Notes: generated by a model not told the origin, from the sequence alone. DNA of 64,000 bases from Petaurus breviceps papuanus (GCA_028583685.1 JAMXIF010000042.1:19087666-19151665), one strand, 5' to 3'. Positions 44,519-56,395 are shown, counted from the stretch's first letter. Translations and numbers: made by a program.

Positions 44519-45304
44519 TGATCTAGAACTCTTATGAGGAAAAAAAGCTAATTGGAATGTCAAAGTAGCAACCACAATTCAATTCCCTTCAGAGGAGAAA
44601 CCAATGAGCTATCTGAATTCTTTACATGTTTTCTTATTTATTCATAGGATACATTTGTGTCATTTGCCTCTTTAACATTATCTTCAGGGTGAAATCAAGA
44701 TTGCTTCACCCTGAATTTTCATTTTCCACCATGAATGCTTCTATAAGAATCAGGGACCTATGAAACACATTTCAGGAAAATTTATTCTACCATAGGTTTA
44801 GGAGTAACATTTCTTGAAGTAACTCCAAATAGAGGCAACATGAACTGACCTTATTTTGAGGGAGGAGCCATCAGGATTAGTCCTAGGATCTGTGAACCCA
44901 GAATCCTGGAAAAGAGAAGGGACCTGGACCATAGATTCTAGCCATTGTATGCCATACTGAAATCTAAAGTCATAGCCCAATGCAGTATCATGAAGAGATG
45001 ACTTGAAAGTTATTCCCAGAAGAAGCAAAGTTTCAGATACTATTAAATTGGAAGAAAAATGATAGCTTACATTTATCTAGTGATTTGAGGTTTTGGAAGC
45101 ATTTTCCTTATGTAGTACATGTTTTATGTCTACTATGATACCACAAGTACTAAGAGTTCAGGTTTCCAAAGAGTCACTAGCTATTCCTCTCCTCAGAATT
45201 GTAGGGGCAATCCTGAGGGACTAGGGATTCTAAGTCTTACAAGTCCCCAGCCAATATGTTTCTTAATAAATTTAACCACTTAATATTTTAATTAACCTAA
45301 ACTT

Positions 45305-45510
45305 AGGCATCTGGGTGGCACAGTGAATAGAGTGCTGGGCCTGGCCTTGGACACTTACTAGCTGTGTGATCTTGGGATAGTCACTTAATCTCAGATTCAT
45401 CATCTGTAAAAATAAACTGGAGAAGAAAATGACAAACCAGTATCTTTGGCCAGAAAACCCCAAATGGGGTCACAAAGAGTTGGATACGATTAAACGACAA
45501 CAACCTAACC
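45305..45510 (+). mobile_element. MAR1-type SINE with internal shortening
   Basis: 'catctgggtggcacagtgaa' joins directly to 'gccttggacacttactagct', skipping the B-box area; then 'tctttggccagaaaacccca' and the RTE-like tail 'cacaaagagttggatacga' with 'taaacgacaacaacc'. Confidence 0.8.
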
Positions 45511-45529
45511 TAGGTTTTATGTTTGCATT

Positions 45530-45683
45530 TTTTTTTTTTGCTTTTTGTAGGGCAACTGAAGTTAAGTGACTTGCCTAAAGTCACACAGCTAGTAGTGTGT
45601 CAAGTGTCTGAGGCTTGATTTGAAGTCACGTCCTACTGACTCCAGGACTGGTGCTCTATTCACTGCACCACCTAGCCACCCCC
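45530..45683 (-). mobile_element. Short poly-A tRNA SINE, subfamily A
   Basis: Poly-T, 'ggcaactgaagttaagtgac', 'tcacacagctagtagtgtgt' and 'cactgcaccacctagccacc' give the inverted copy. A 63-codon minus frame over it (45780-45589) is incidental. Confidence 0.8.
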
Positions 45684-45959
45684 CTAAACTAGTTTTTACA
45701 AAACTATTTACTGAGAAGGCATAGGCAAGGACTTTAATTATACCTTTTATTGATTTAAAAAATGTCCAAGAATTCTTCACACCTATCTTACACCTCTGAT
45801 TAATTGATTCTGTAACTTAGAACCAAAAAATAACAATATCAGAGCACAATGTGACTTGTTAGTCACATTAATTGGGGTGGCAGTGATTGACATATGAAGA
45901 AATCCAAGCCTTCTGTTTTTGGTTGTAGTGAGGTGGACCCCCATCCTTATGTTTTAAAA

Positions 45960-46225
45960 AAATTATGTAAGATAACTTGCACAAGAGTTATCACTCCCAT
46001 TTTACAGGGAAAACTGAGGTTCCGAGAGGCTAATTGAATTTAAAATGCATTTATTAAAGACTCACTCTATACAAAGCGCTATGCTAGGCTCTGGAAATAT
46101 CAAGGCAATATTAAAACAATGAATAATTTGTCATCATGCAACTAGTAAATGTCTGGGATAGTATCTTAGCCCATATTTCTTTGTTCCAAGTCCAGAACTC
46201 TACCCACCAAGCCAGGCTGATCTTT
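45960..46225 (-). mobile_element. CORE-SINE split by an L2 fragment
   Basis: 'cccattttacagggaaaact' with 'gttccgagaggctaatt' and, after the insert, 'catgcaactagtaaatgtct' with 'cagaactctacccaccaagc' are the two halves of one inverted SINE. Confidence 0.55.
46035..46130 (-). mobile_element. L2 3' fragment nested in a SINE
   Basis: 'aaatgcatttattaaagact', 'acaaagcgctatgctaggct' are the inverted L2 terminus. Confidence 0.6.
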
Positions 46226-46862
46226 GCTGGTTTGGAATGCTTTTGAGCACAGTGTCATCTAGGGCAAGTCTAGCTAAGATCACAAAGACTGATTACCAGA
46301 GGGCTGGGCAACAGGTGCTGATTTTTTTTTTCTGGTCTTAATAATACATTAAACTGTCTCTTAAGAAATGGATGCATTTTTAGAGGGAGTCCCCATTGAT
46401 GTGAAATTATAGATCTTTGAGTTCTTGAAGTGAGAAGAGAGAGGGGACATGCTCTGGTCTATGGCATGTATCTGGAAGGAGCTGTGGGATTGAGAACAAA
46501 GGCACGCTAAACAAACAGAGGGATGGCTTTCTAATAGATATCCCTCCTGCCTCAAGTCTTTAATAGAATCCATTAATATCCATCGAGTGCTCCTGGAAAA
46601 TGAAAATATAAAGCTATTGTGCATGTACATGTGGCAACTTAATGAGCCGGCTTTTCCCAGGGAAGCAGTAATTCACTAAACGGTCCCTGAGTATCCTGAG
46701 CAAGTTAAAACAGCTTCCAAAATTGCCCCAACTTACTCCTAGGGAGTCATTTGCCCACTAGGAGACTGCATCATAAAGTTCCTGCTTGTATACATGCTGT
46801 ACTCATTTCTATACCACTTAAACAGACAGGATACCTGCCTGCCTTCTAGGAGTTTATCTTGC

Positions 46863-47104
46863 TAGTTGTTCAGTCATTTCCAACTCTTCAAGACCTCCCA
46901 TTCGGGGTTTTCTTGGCAAAAATACTGGAATTGTTTGCCATTTGCTTCTCCTGCTCATTTTACATATGAGGAAACTGAGGCAGAGTTAAGTGACTAGCCC
47001 AGGGTCACACAGCTGGTAAGTGTCTGAGGCCAGGTCTGAACTCAGGAAGATTAGTCTTCTAGATTCCAGGTTCAGTGCTCTGTGCATTATGGCACCACCT
47101 AGTG
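46863..47104 (-). mobile_element. MAR1-type SINE, full length
   Basis: 'ttgttcagtcatttccaact', 'cggggttttcttggcaaaaa', 'catatgaggaaactgaggca', 'acacagctggtaagtgtctg' and 'ggcaccacctagtgac' make up the inverted element. Confidence 0.85.
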
Positions 47105-47719
47105 ACTTTAGCTTGTTAATACTCAAACCTATTCTAAGCCACTCAGTCTGGAACATGGGTTCTAACAAAAATTAGAGAGACAATACAACCAGGTTACCTG
47201 GAAAAGAACTAACTGAAAACAAAATATGGATTTTCTCTTTCTTCTTGGTGCTCCAGTTTTAGAGGAAAGGAAAATTCAACAAAATCTACTCAATGCATTT
47301 TTATTGAAGCATCGTTCCTGTTAGTTGCTAGGGTCTTTCTTTGAACAGTTCTGCGTTTACTTCTTTGGACTCCTCAGGAGAATGTAAGATCCCAAGAGGC
47401 TTGGAGGGCCTTTTCATTTCTTGCACACAGTAAGCAGCTAATATGGGCTTGTTAAATTTAATTTAGTTGCATAATTCTTTTCTAAGTGTTCTGCAAATTT
47501 TAGTGGGAAAAGCAAAGACTTTCCCACCAGTTGCGATGGCAATGTGAAATATTGGGCCAAGTTTTCTCACATGTTTATGTGGGTATATATCTAAAATATA
47601 TGTCAATGTATTTACATATGTACCCACCAATTATTTCAAAAGATTACAAGATAGATTAATGGTCAACCAAACCAAAGAGAAACAGAAGTAAGCTCATATA
47701 TATATATATTTTTTTTTCC

Positions 47720-48600
47720 AGGACTGAAGGAAGGAGACAGATCCAGGCATGGAGGATAGCCACTGAAAATGTTCAATTAGGCCACGGAGTATCTTGTACA
47801 AGGAACAGCAAAGAGGCCAGTGTTACTGGTTCATAGAATATGTGAAGGAGAGTAAGGTCTAAGAAAACTGAAAAGGTAGGAGCTGGAGTACCAGGGATTC
47901 CCTACACAAATGAAATCATTGGTCCAAACAAATTAAAAGAAAAATAATTTCTCTGGTGATTCTCTATGCAGTTTGTTCCAAAAATCTGGGGGCCATTTTC
48001 AACTCTAATCCCCTGAAATTGCACTTGAAACTCTTGGGACATCTTATATTATAAGTCATGGAACATCATGATTTTAGAAGAATCAGAACTATAGGTTATC
48101 CAAAAGACAATGGAGAGATATATCGTGTTTAAGCTAGGCTGCAGCATATTCCAGTAATGACATAGATGCAACAAGAAGTATAATAGCCATCTCAGAGGAC
48201 ATGCATGACTGCAAAAGAAGGTGGGCAAAAAATATGGGTAGATTGAAGGATTAAATATCACCAACTTTATATTTCACTTGGGGCCATAAAAAAAAATCTG
48301 GATATATTCTCCAATGTGGGCGTCAGATCCTGTGAAGGATCTATTTGGACACAGACAAGAATTACATGGGGTCATAAAATAGGGTAATGTGATTTGCAGT
48401 AGCATCTCAGCAGAGGGAGTACCCAGATCAATGAGATTGTGTAGTTATAGAATTATAATTTGACAGATTATAATGGGCAAGATGATGTGTGGGAAGCAGG
48501 GAAGGGAGGGACATAGGGAGAGTCTAGAAAAATAGGGAGATTAATTAATAGACTATTCCAGCAATCCAGTTGTGAGGTGATAAGAAAATCAAATCAAAGG
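47720..48600 (-). mobile_element. L2 LINE, two blocks around unassigned sequence
   Basis: 'gcaaagaggccagtgttact', 'aagaaaactgaaaaggtagg' (47740-47885) and 'ttccagcaatccagttgtga' with 'ggtgataagaa' (48460-48600) are colinear inverted L2 blocks. The middle (about 47890-48450) is not recognisable and may be diverged L2 or an insert. Confidence 0.55.
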
Positions 48601-49084
48601 AAAATATTTTCATATCAGGGATTTATTTATAATAACAAAAGCCCAATGCTGTTAGCGGTATGTCTTGGGGTCAATATACATTCATGCCAACCTTCTAGAC
48701 CTTTTCCATTACATACATAGGACTGAATAATGATCATTGATCTACATAACAGTAGCCATGAGGTACAGCAATATCCTGAAAAGTCAAAGAAAGATTGAGT
48801 TATGTTTCTGATACTGCCATATATTACTTGAGACTGGAAAATGAGGTATTTTGGAAAGAGCTTCCCCAGGACTTGAGGGGTCAAAATAAGAAGAGTTTCT
48901 ATCTATAAATTAGAAAATTCAATCCGCTGTCCCAGACTATTCCCTAAGCCAGATCCCAGTCAACGTTTTGCTGCATGAGGTTGTTAGCAGAATTTCATTT
49001 GGAGATTTTACATCCCCTGAAGTTATTCACAAACTTCTTGGGTTTTGCTACACTAACTCTTATGTCAATCTGCACAAAGGCCTT

Positions 49085-49240
49085 GCTAAACTTTTGAAAT
49101 GACCTCAGTTTCCTCATCAATGAAATGGGAGCAATATCACTTACAATGTCTCTTGTACTGAGATGTTATAGAAAAAAGTATTTCCTTGACCTTTGAGTGC
49201 TGTAGAATTGTGAATTAGTGTTATTACTAGAATGTACAGG
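49085..49240 (+). mobile_element. MIR 3' half
   Basis: 'cctcagtttcctcatcaatg' CORE and 'tgtagaattgtgaattagtg' with 'ttattactag' tail. Confidence 0.6.
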
Positions 49241-49581
49241 ATTCAAAGGACAAAATTCCCCCTTCTAGAGGACCAGGATGAGGGACAGCATGTTTTTTCT
49301 CTCCCACATGACAGATGTTTCCCAGAAGTTCTCATATGTGTTTAACTCAAAGGCCGCCCCAGCTCTGCTTCTTATTGGCTGTAGACAATCTCTAAGTTCA
49401 GACTTTTTATACTTATCATAACATTCCCGAGGAGATTTTGGATAATAGCAGCTCGTGATGTTTTAGAGGGGATTCTTGTTCAGAAATGGTAGCATTTGAT
49501 GTCTTCTGGGGTCCCTTACAACACTAAGATTATCTATCTAATAAATATATATTAATGTGGTTTTTTCTTGAAAATGATAGA

Positions 49582-49896
49582 GGGGCAGCCAGGTAGCACA
49601 GCGAGTAAGAGCACCAGCTCCAGTGTCGGGATGACCTGGGGATCGAATCCGGGCTCAGACACTTAGTACCCACCCAGAAACACCTGGCCGTGTAACCTTG
49701 AGCAAGTTACTTAACCCCAATTGCTTAGGGGCGGCCAGGTGGCTCAGTGAGTAAGAGTACCAGCTCCAGTGTCAGGATGACCTGGGGATCGAATCTGGGC
49801 TCAGATATTTAGCACCCCACCCAGAAATAACTGGCCATGTAACCTTGAGCAAGTTACTTAACCCTGATTGCTTTAATAAAAAAAAAAGAAAAAAAA
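49582..49896 (+). mobile_element. Dimeric short tRNA SINE, subfamily B
   Basis: Left arm 49582-49727 and right arm 49728 to about 49875 are head-to-tail tRNA-derived monomers. The join reads aattgctta|ggggcgg, identical to the dimer at 35.4-35.7 kb. Only the right arm has an A-rich tail. A perfect 12-bp target-site duplication, gaaaatgataga, lies at 49570-49581 and 49897-49908. Left arm carries agaaacacctgg, right arm agaaataactgg, as at the other locus. Both arms keep A-box-like and B-box-like motifs (gatcgaatcc). Confidence 0.92.
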
Positions 49897-50679
49897 GAAA
49901 ATGATAGAAGGGGGAGAGTCTGAGTAGATTGAGCTCTTTACTAAAATCAGAGATTCCTGAGTTAGTACTAATTCTTCCATCAACGGATGTGTTTTGTGAC
50001 CTTGGGGTTATCCACCCTGAAACTCTCCCTAACTCCAGCACTTGAAAGTAACTGCAGTGATACTCTATTGAATTTTGTCCTTGAGGGTACTTGGTAGATT
50101 GACTCATTAATAATTAGAGAGCTTTGAAAATGCAAGATGATGTGCTGAATAAATGGCTGTAAAAGGCATTTATAATCTAGTGAGATTGGAGAATGTGCTC
50201 ATTTTTAAGGATAATTTGATCTAAGGAGGGGTATACACAAGAAGTGACATAAAAGATATCACCAGGAGATAGATGATTGGGAAAAAAAACATGCAGACCA
50301 CTCATTTAGAAAGAATGAAGGATCTCAGATAGACAGACCTACTGTTAAAAGACTTAGAGAGAAGCATCCTGGGTGGGCCCCACATAGAGGATTTGGGGAA
50401 AACCTAGACAAGAATCCAATAGGGTAAGAAGGGATAGATGGGTTAAAATTTAGATCATTGGATCTATTATTGATTTAAGATTGAGTATTGTAATACACAA
50501 GTGCTTTTTCTACTTTGAATATAATAAAAATCATTGTTTGATACTACAATGATTTGTACTGACCTCAAGGTTACATAGGTAACCTTACCTATATAGTATG
50601 GTCCGAGATACTAATTTGATTTTTTAAAGGAATAGGTTTAACACAATTATGCTGAGGGTCGGTACTCCTCCTCCTCCTC

Positions 50680-50932
50680 TTTCTACCACTATCTAACATT
50701 TATATAACAAGTTCAAGTTTTTTAAAGCACTTTACAAATATTATCTCATTTAATGCAACTCTGGGAACTAGGCACTACTGTTATCCACATTTTAAAGATG
50801 AAGAAACTGAAACAGACAAAAATTAAATGACTTGTCTAGGGTCACACATCTAAACAGTTAAGGCAAGATTTGAACCTAGCTCTTCTGGAGTACAGATCCA
50901 ATGCTTTATTCACTGAGCCATCTAGCTGCCTA
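50680..50932 (-). mobile_element. CORE-SINE (Mon-1 type), full length
   Basis: 'ctaacatttatataacaagt', 'agcactttacaaatattatc', 'aagatgaagaaactgaaaca', 'agggtcacacatctaaacag' and 'gagccatctagctgcc' give the entire inverted element. Confidence 0.8.
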
Positions 50933-51004
50933 AGGAAGGGTGAATTAATTATGTGCTGACCTCCAGATAGAGTATGAAACAGATTATATTAAAAATTTCC
51001 TAGT

Positions 51005-52320
51005 TCTCATCCTTTTCAACACTTTCAGTGTTCATCACTATTGTACCACCCTCACCCCTTGGATATATTCTCCTATCTGCATCTTCATGACACTATTCTC
51101 CTTGAAATTCTTCCCACTTTTAAAGGCTACTCTTTTTCAATGTTCTTTTCTGGATTGTTTTCCATATATGATATAATCCTTCCAACTGTGGGATTACCCA
51201 CAAGTGTCTGTCCTACACCCTCATCTGTTCTCCCTCTATACACTTTCACTTGGTAATCATCAGTTGCTCTGAGCTTAATTACTATATCTACATAGACTAT
51301 TTTCAGATCTATGTATTAAACATATCACCTAAGGCAGTTATGTGGTACAGGGGATAGACCATTGGACCTGGAGTCAGGAAGAACTGAGTTCAAATCCAGC
51401 CTCAGACACTTATCAGCTGTGTGACCCTGGGCAAATCACTTAACCCTGTTTGCCTAAGTTCCTCATCTTATAAAATGAATTGGAAAAGGAAATAATAAAC
51501 CATTCCAGTATCTTTGCCAAGAAAACTCCAAATGGGGTCATAGAGAGTTGCACAGACTGAAATTGAACAGAACAACATATATCCAACCATGGTCACTCAT
51601 AGATCCAGTCACCTATCAACAGATCTTTAGTGAATATCTTGAATTTGATGTTCCATGGGCATACCCAACTCAACATGTCCAAAAGAAGAACTCATTAGCT
51701 TTCCCTCAAAACCTATCCTTCTTCCAAGCTTCCCTCTTTCTCTTGAGGGTATTACCAGCTTTTCAGTCACTATGAACCTCATTGTCATCCTTGCCTCCTC
51801 CTTCATCATCCTACGTATATGATCAATTGCCAAATCCTATCATTTCCATCTTAATATCTCTCACATTTGGGCTTTTTTTCCCTCAGCTGAATCCATATCT
51901 TTATCACCCCTTGTTTAAACTACTGCAATTGCCTTCCAATTATTCTTCACACCTCATGCCACTCCCCACCCAGTTCATCTTCTACACAGCTACTAGAGTG
52001 ATTATCCTAATGCACAGATCTGACTGTTACTCCCCTACTCAATAAATTGCCATGTCTCCCTATTACTTCTGGGATGTTCTGTTTGGCATTTAAAGCCCTT
52101 TACAACGTGGTTCCAACCTCCCTTTCCATCTTTATTATTCAGTACCCCCCTTTTCACACTTCATAGTTGAGTCAAGCTGACTACTTACTGTTCCTCCTAC
52201 ATGACACCATTCCCCTTCACCATGCCTTTGCACTGTCTTCCATGACTAGAATGTCTTCCCTCCTCATCGTCGTCTCTTAGAATCAGGTTTCCTACAAGAC
52301 TCAGAACAAAGACCCCCTTC
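51005..52320 (+). mobile_element. L2 LINE, ~1.1 kb, split by a MAR1 SINE
   Basis: Ordered L2 blocks: 'cctccttgaaattcttcc'-like start, 'ctctatacactttcacttgg', 'ccaactcaacatgtccaaaa', 'ttctcttgagggtattacca', 'cctaatgcacagatctgact', 'tttggcatttaaagcccttt' and 'ctttgcactgtcttccatga'. It is the longest L2 in the window, with only remnant coding. Small open frames in it (51041-52045) are decayed L2. Confidence 0.8.
51333..51577 (+). mobile_element. MAR1-type SINE, full length, inside L2
   Basis: A box 'atgtggtacaggggatagac', B box 'gagttcaaatccagcctcag', CORE 'agctgtgtgaccctgggcaa', then 'agtatctttgccaagaaaac' and the RTE-like tail 'ggtcatagagagttgcacag' ending 'ttgaacagaacaacat'. Confidence 0.88.
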
Positions 52321-52329
52321 TACATATGC

Positions 52330-52632
<303 letters not shown>

Positions 52633-53459
52633 ATGGTCTCCCCTTATAGAGTGTAAGTATCTTGTGGTCATATACAATTTCACATCTTCCTTTCTATCTC
52701 CAGTGTCTAGACCATTATCCAGTATTGCTTGAAGACTACTGCAGATGAACTGACTTCTAAGGTTTTTGTCAAAGTGTCAAATAGGGAATATCACCCAGAT
52801 AAGCCTGGTTAAAACCAAGCAAGGATGAAAGGGAATGGATTGGCACCATATGTATGCAGTATGATTAAGAAATGGAGTAGAGACATTCACTATACAGGGA
52901 CATTCTGTGGAAGAACCAGACGCCTGCCTCTGCACCCAGTTCTCCAAATACCTGCAGAAGGTTTGTGCCCATATGTACCTTATGATGTCTGACTTCTGGA
53001 ACTCTTATTGCCTAAAGAGCACACCAGCATTAAACCTGGTTTTTCTTCAGTGTCTTCTGCTGTGCTCCATCCCCAAACAACTAATCTCCCTCCATAAAAC
53101 CAACTAAATGCAACAAGCATTTATTAATTTTTTAAAAAGGTAATGAAACACCTATGATTTGTTGCACTTTTCTTGATTTTAGGGATGCAAAAAAACAAAT
53201 AAAATAAACTAGAGATGTGGCTTACCTTACATCACATGGCAGGAAATCCTGGTTCTCCTCTGGTCATTTGCCAAAGGGGTACTCAGTCTCTACCACACAA
53301 CACTGAAATTTTGTGCTACAGCCACGGAATCCAATGGTTTCTTTCTATCCTTAGATACTTTAAAAATAAAATAGCTGCGAGAATTTGGGAAAATTCCCTT
53401 CTTTGGACCTCAATTTTCAAACATACATACATAATATAATGAAGAGATTGGACTAGATG

Positions 53460-53640
53460 AAAGTCAACATGGTACAATGGGAAGCACACTAGATTTAGAA
53501 TCAGAGGACCTGTTACTGAGCTTGTGACTCTAGGAAAGTCACTAGACCTTCCTGGACCCCATTTCTTCATCCACAAGATGAAAAACATCTTGATTAGATG
53601 GTCTCTGCAGTCCCTTCCATCTATAAATTTATGAGCCTAT
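53460..53640 (+). mobile_element. tRNA-head SINE with CR1/L3-type tail
   Basis: 'acatggtacaatgggaagca', 'cttgtgactctaggaaagtc' and 'agatggtctctgcagtccct' with 'ataaatttatgagcctatga' show head, CORE and tail. It lies just downstream of the poly-A signal of the candidate minus-strand exon. Confidence 0.7.
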
Positions 53641-53669
53641 GATCTACACCAGATCTAATGTCCCATGAC

Positions 53670-53675
53670 TTTATT
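53670..53675 (-). promoter_or_regulatory. Poly-A signal AATAAA of candidate gene
   Basis: AATAAA on the minus strand, about 320 bases after the stop at 53991-53993 and followed within 30 bases by a GT-containing stretch. It fits the 3' end of the exon at 53991-54148. Confidence 0.4.
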
Positions 53676-53990
53676 CTGGGAGTCTATAAACTTAGAAATA
53701 TGGGGGGTGGAGTGGGGGTAGGAAGAGAAATTGTGTAAATTAAGCAAATGATAAATAAGATACATTCAGAAGGCAGTTTAGCCCATTTTTATAGTTGAAC
53801 TTTACCACTTTACTCAAAGTGACTATCCAACTACCCTTAAAATAACTGTGAGGATGAAGCTGGAACAAAGTGTTTTCAGTAATGATTAAACCTAAGGTTT
53901 ATCTCATGCTGTTTAGAAATGAGGTGGATTAGTTCATTGCTCCCCTGAAAGTCAGGCATCTGATAGCAGTACATCTTCTGAGTTACTGCA

Positions 53991-54148
53991 TTAAGATCTT
54001 GTAAATCTCCTTCCAACAGCGACTGCAAATAATTCATCGATGAAGAACGAGAGGACCCGAGTGTAGTAAAGTGGAATAGTAACCATCATCTGAATGGCTG
54101 TGGGCAGGAAGAAGTAAATCACAGGTAGACAAACAGCCAAGACAAGAT
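53991..54148 (-). CDS. Candidate terminal coding exon, membrane protein C-terminus
   Basis: On the minus strand a textbook 3' splice site (pyrimidine-rich 'cctctcttaacccattcag' with a branch-like 'ttaac') ends at 54149. The exon carries 2 bases of a split codon, 51 full codons and TAA at 53991-53993. The peptide begins LVLAVCLPVIYFFLPTAIQ, a likely membrane segment, continues MMVTIPLYYTRVLSFFI and ends DELFAVAVGRRFTRS. The exon keeps CpGs (cagcgactg, catcgatgaagaacg) unlike its surroundings and contains no repeat. An AATAAA follows. Upstream exons would lie to the right and were not identified. I do not recognise the family. Alternatives are a pseudogene exon or a chance frame. Confidence 0.4.
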
Positions 54149-54559
54149 CTGAATGGGTTAAGAGAGGTTAATCAAAGTGTGGTCCCACTCCGAGTAGAAA
54201 GAGGAGGCATAGAATCACTGATAGGCTCCAGAGAAATGCAAAAGATAGGCAGAAAGAAAAAAAATAATCCTGGGAAGAGAACACCAGAAAAAAGAAGGCA
54301 ACAGTTTTGTTGGCTTTTGAGGTGTAGAATCACTATTATAACAAAAGCAAAGTAACGGGAAACAACACTGCCCTTCACATTCAATCCTTTAATTTCCCCT
54401 CCATCCTTCCATTGCCTTCTTACCTTGTCTTTCATTCAAGTGTTTCTCTATCTTTTCCCCAGACTCCAGTCACATTGGAATAACCTTGATCACAGAGGTT
54501 GATTTGAAAACCTATCTTCAAAACAGGCCTGATTTCACCACTTAACCCAGGAGTTTACT

Positions 54560-55090
54560 GATTTTTTTTTTCCCAAACAGGCTATTTAGTCAATTTAACA
54601 TCACATATTTGAATGTGAGGTATGTATGTTGTTCAGATCAGAGGGAGCTTTGTATTTAGAATTGATATTCAATTGTCAATTGACCTTTAAGAAAATGTTA
54701 TTTCCCTTTTTCTCTGGGAATTCAGTTATTTTCAGGGCTGTTTTTTAAAATACCAGTTAACATGTCTCATTGTTAATTAAGAAGGTTTCATATGGATCCC
54801 ATGTAACCCAAAACAGCAGATGCTCATACTGCAAAATAACACATGCATAAATTGCATGGGCATTCAAGCCACAAATGCTACAAACAGACCCAAGAAAAGC
54901 AATTTTGATCAAAAAGTGGATTAATTTTAGATGCCTTTAGCAACTGAAGTGGTAGCAACAGAAATATTATATCAGCATATGATAACTTAAAGGAATTATA
55001 TTATATCATTCATTTCTGTTTGATGGCTCCAGCAATGCTTGTCTAAACTTAGAGATATACTTCCAAACACCATGCTATGAAATAGGATAT
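54560..55090. other. Candidate conserved noncoding element
   Basis: Repeat-free block with 'cattgttaattaagaaggtt', 'cagatgctcatactgcaaaa' and 'ttgatcaaaaagtggattaa'. No long frame. It lies in what would be the last intron of the candidate gene. Constraint is inferred from texture only. Confidence 0.3.
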
Positions 55091-55336
55091 AAATGGCAAA
55101 ATCAACTCTTATTCAAGTTCTGTAATTTTGAAGAACCATACCTAATTAGTGCTAGAGAAAGAAAGCAGGCAAAGAAAATCGCTGTAAGTAATGTATGTGC
55201 AATTCACTACTCTTCAATCTGAATAAGATGATGACTGAAGATAGACCCAATATCTCAATTAATGGTGTCATCTGTGTATCAGTAGATGAAACAGCTATTC
55301 AGTAACAAAAAATTCAGTGTATAAAAAGGGGGGTTC

Positions 55337-55495
55337 CGGGGCAGCTAGGTAGCACAGCGAGTAAAAGCACCGGCCCCAGAGTTGGGATGACCTGGGGATC
55401 GAATCCGGGCTCAGACACTTAGCACTACACCCAGAAATAACTGTCCATGTAACCTTGAGCAAGTTACTTAACCCCAATTGCTTTAAAAAAAAGCG
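55337..55495 (+). mobile_element. Short poly-A tRNA SINE, subfamily B, monomer
   Basis: 'ggggcagctaggtagcacag', 'gggatcgaatccgggctcag', 'cacccagaaataactgtcca' (right-arm type) and 'ccccaattgctttaaaaaaa'. Flanking 'ggttcc' may be the duplication. Confidence 0.88.
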
Positions 55496-55699
55496 GGGGG
55501 GGGGGAGGTTCCTTAGAGAAACTACTCAATAGCATATCAGAATTTGATAAAATGTAGAAACCAGGTTTTTCAAGTCAAAAGTTGATCTAAGTCAACTTTT
55601 CTCTATGTTCAAAGAATCCTATAAATTTTTTTAATCATTGCTCCAATCATGTAATCTGAAATGGAAATTTCTAGTTTCTAGGTGACAGTTAATGTTATA

Positions 55700-55805
55700 C
55701 AGAAGATAGAATACTAGCCTTGAAGGTAGAAAGACCTAAATTTAAGTTCTGTCTCTGACACATGGGGAAGCAGACCTCTCAGCATCTACATGCAACTTCT
55801 TAAGC
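55700..55805 (+). mobile_element. tRNA-derived SINE head fragment
   Basis: 'gaatactagccttgaaggta' and 'aaatttaagttctgtctctg' look like a decayed head with B box. Confidence 0.4.
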
Positions 55806-56227
55806 CTAGAAATTAAATTTCAATCACTATCAGTGAAGGGAGTTTCCCAGAGATCCATACCATAGATGTGGTACTTGTTCTCCTTGGGTTCACAGGTCAT
55901 AATCAGGAGCAATGGATAGAAGTCACAAAGAGAGCAAATTTAGACTTGATGTCCAAAGGGAAAAACAACAATTTCTTATAGAGCAATTTTGTGCATGCCT
56001 ATGTCTCTCTCACTTTATGTACATGTGTGTATTCATATACATACATGAACACACACATATATATGTATATGTTTATATATGCCTCCATGCATATATAAAT
56101 ACATGAACCTATGATTTCATCAATATAGGTGAGGGAATTTCTGGATGAAGTCACACCCTCTACCAATTAAGGTCAGCACCTTCCTTGTGAATTAGACAAT
56201 GCTTGGGGCTTCAAGAGGTATGCACAT

Positions 56228-56395
56228 GGGGGGCGGCTAGGCGGTGCAGTGAGTAAAGTGGCCGGCCCGGAGTCAGGAGGACCCGAGTTCAGTTCCGGCC
56301 TCAGACACTTAACACACACACACAAAAACTAGCCATGTAACCTTGGGCAAGTTACTTAACTCTGATTGCCCTCCAAAAGGCAAAAAAAAAAAAAA
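56228..56395 (+). mobile_element. Short poly-A tRNA SINE, subfamily A, young
   Basis: 'gcggctaggcggtgcagtga', 'gagttcagttccggcctcag', 'actagccatgtaaccttggg' and a pure A-tail. A perfect 15-bp duplication, aagaggtatgcacat, lies at 56213-56227 and 56396-56410. It retains several CpGs, so it is recent. Confidence 0.92.

Noticed and set aside
49582-49727. tRNA gene (A and B box motifs)
   Set aside because: Internal promoter boxes belong to a tRNA-derived SINE; no cloverleaf with acceptor stem, and copies recur through the window.
51041-52045. Series of small ORFs rich in Leu/Ser/Pro
   Set aside because: Decayed L2 coding and UTR sequence.
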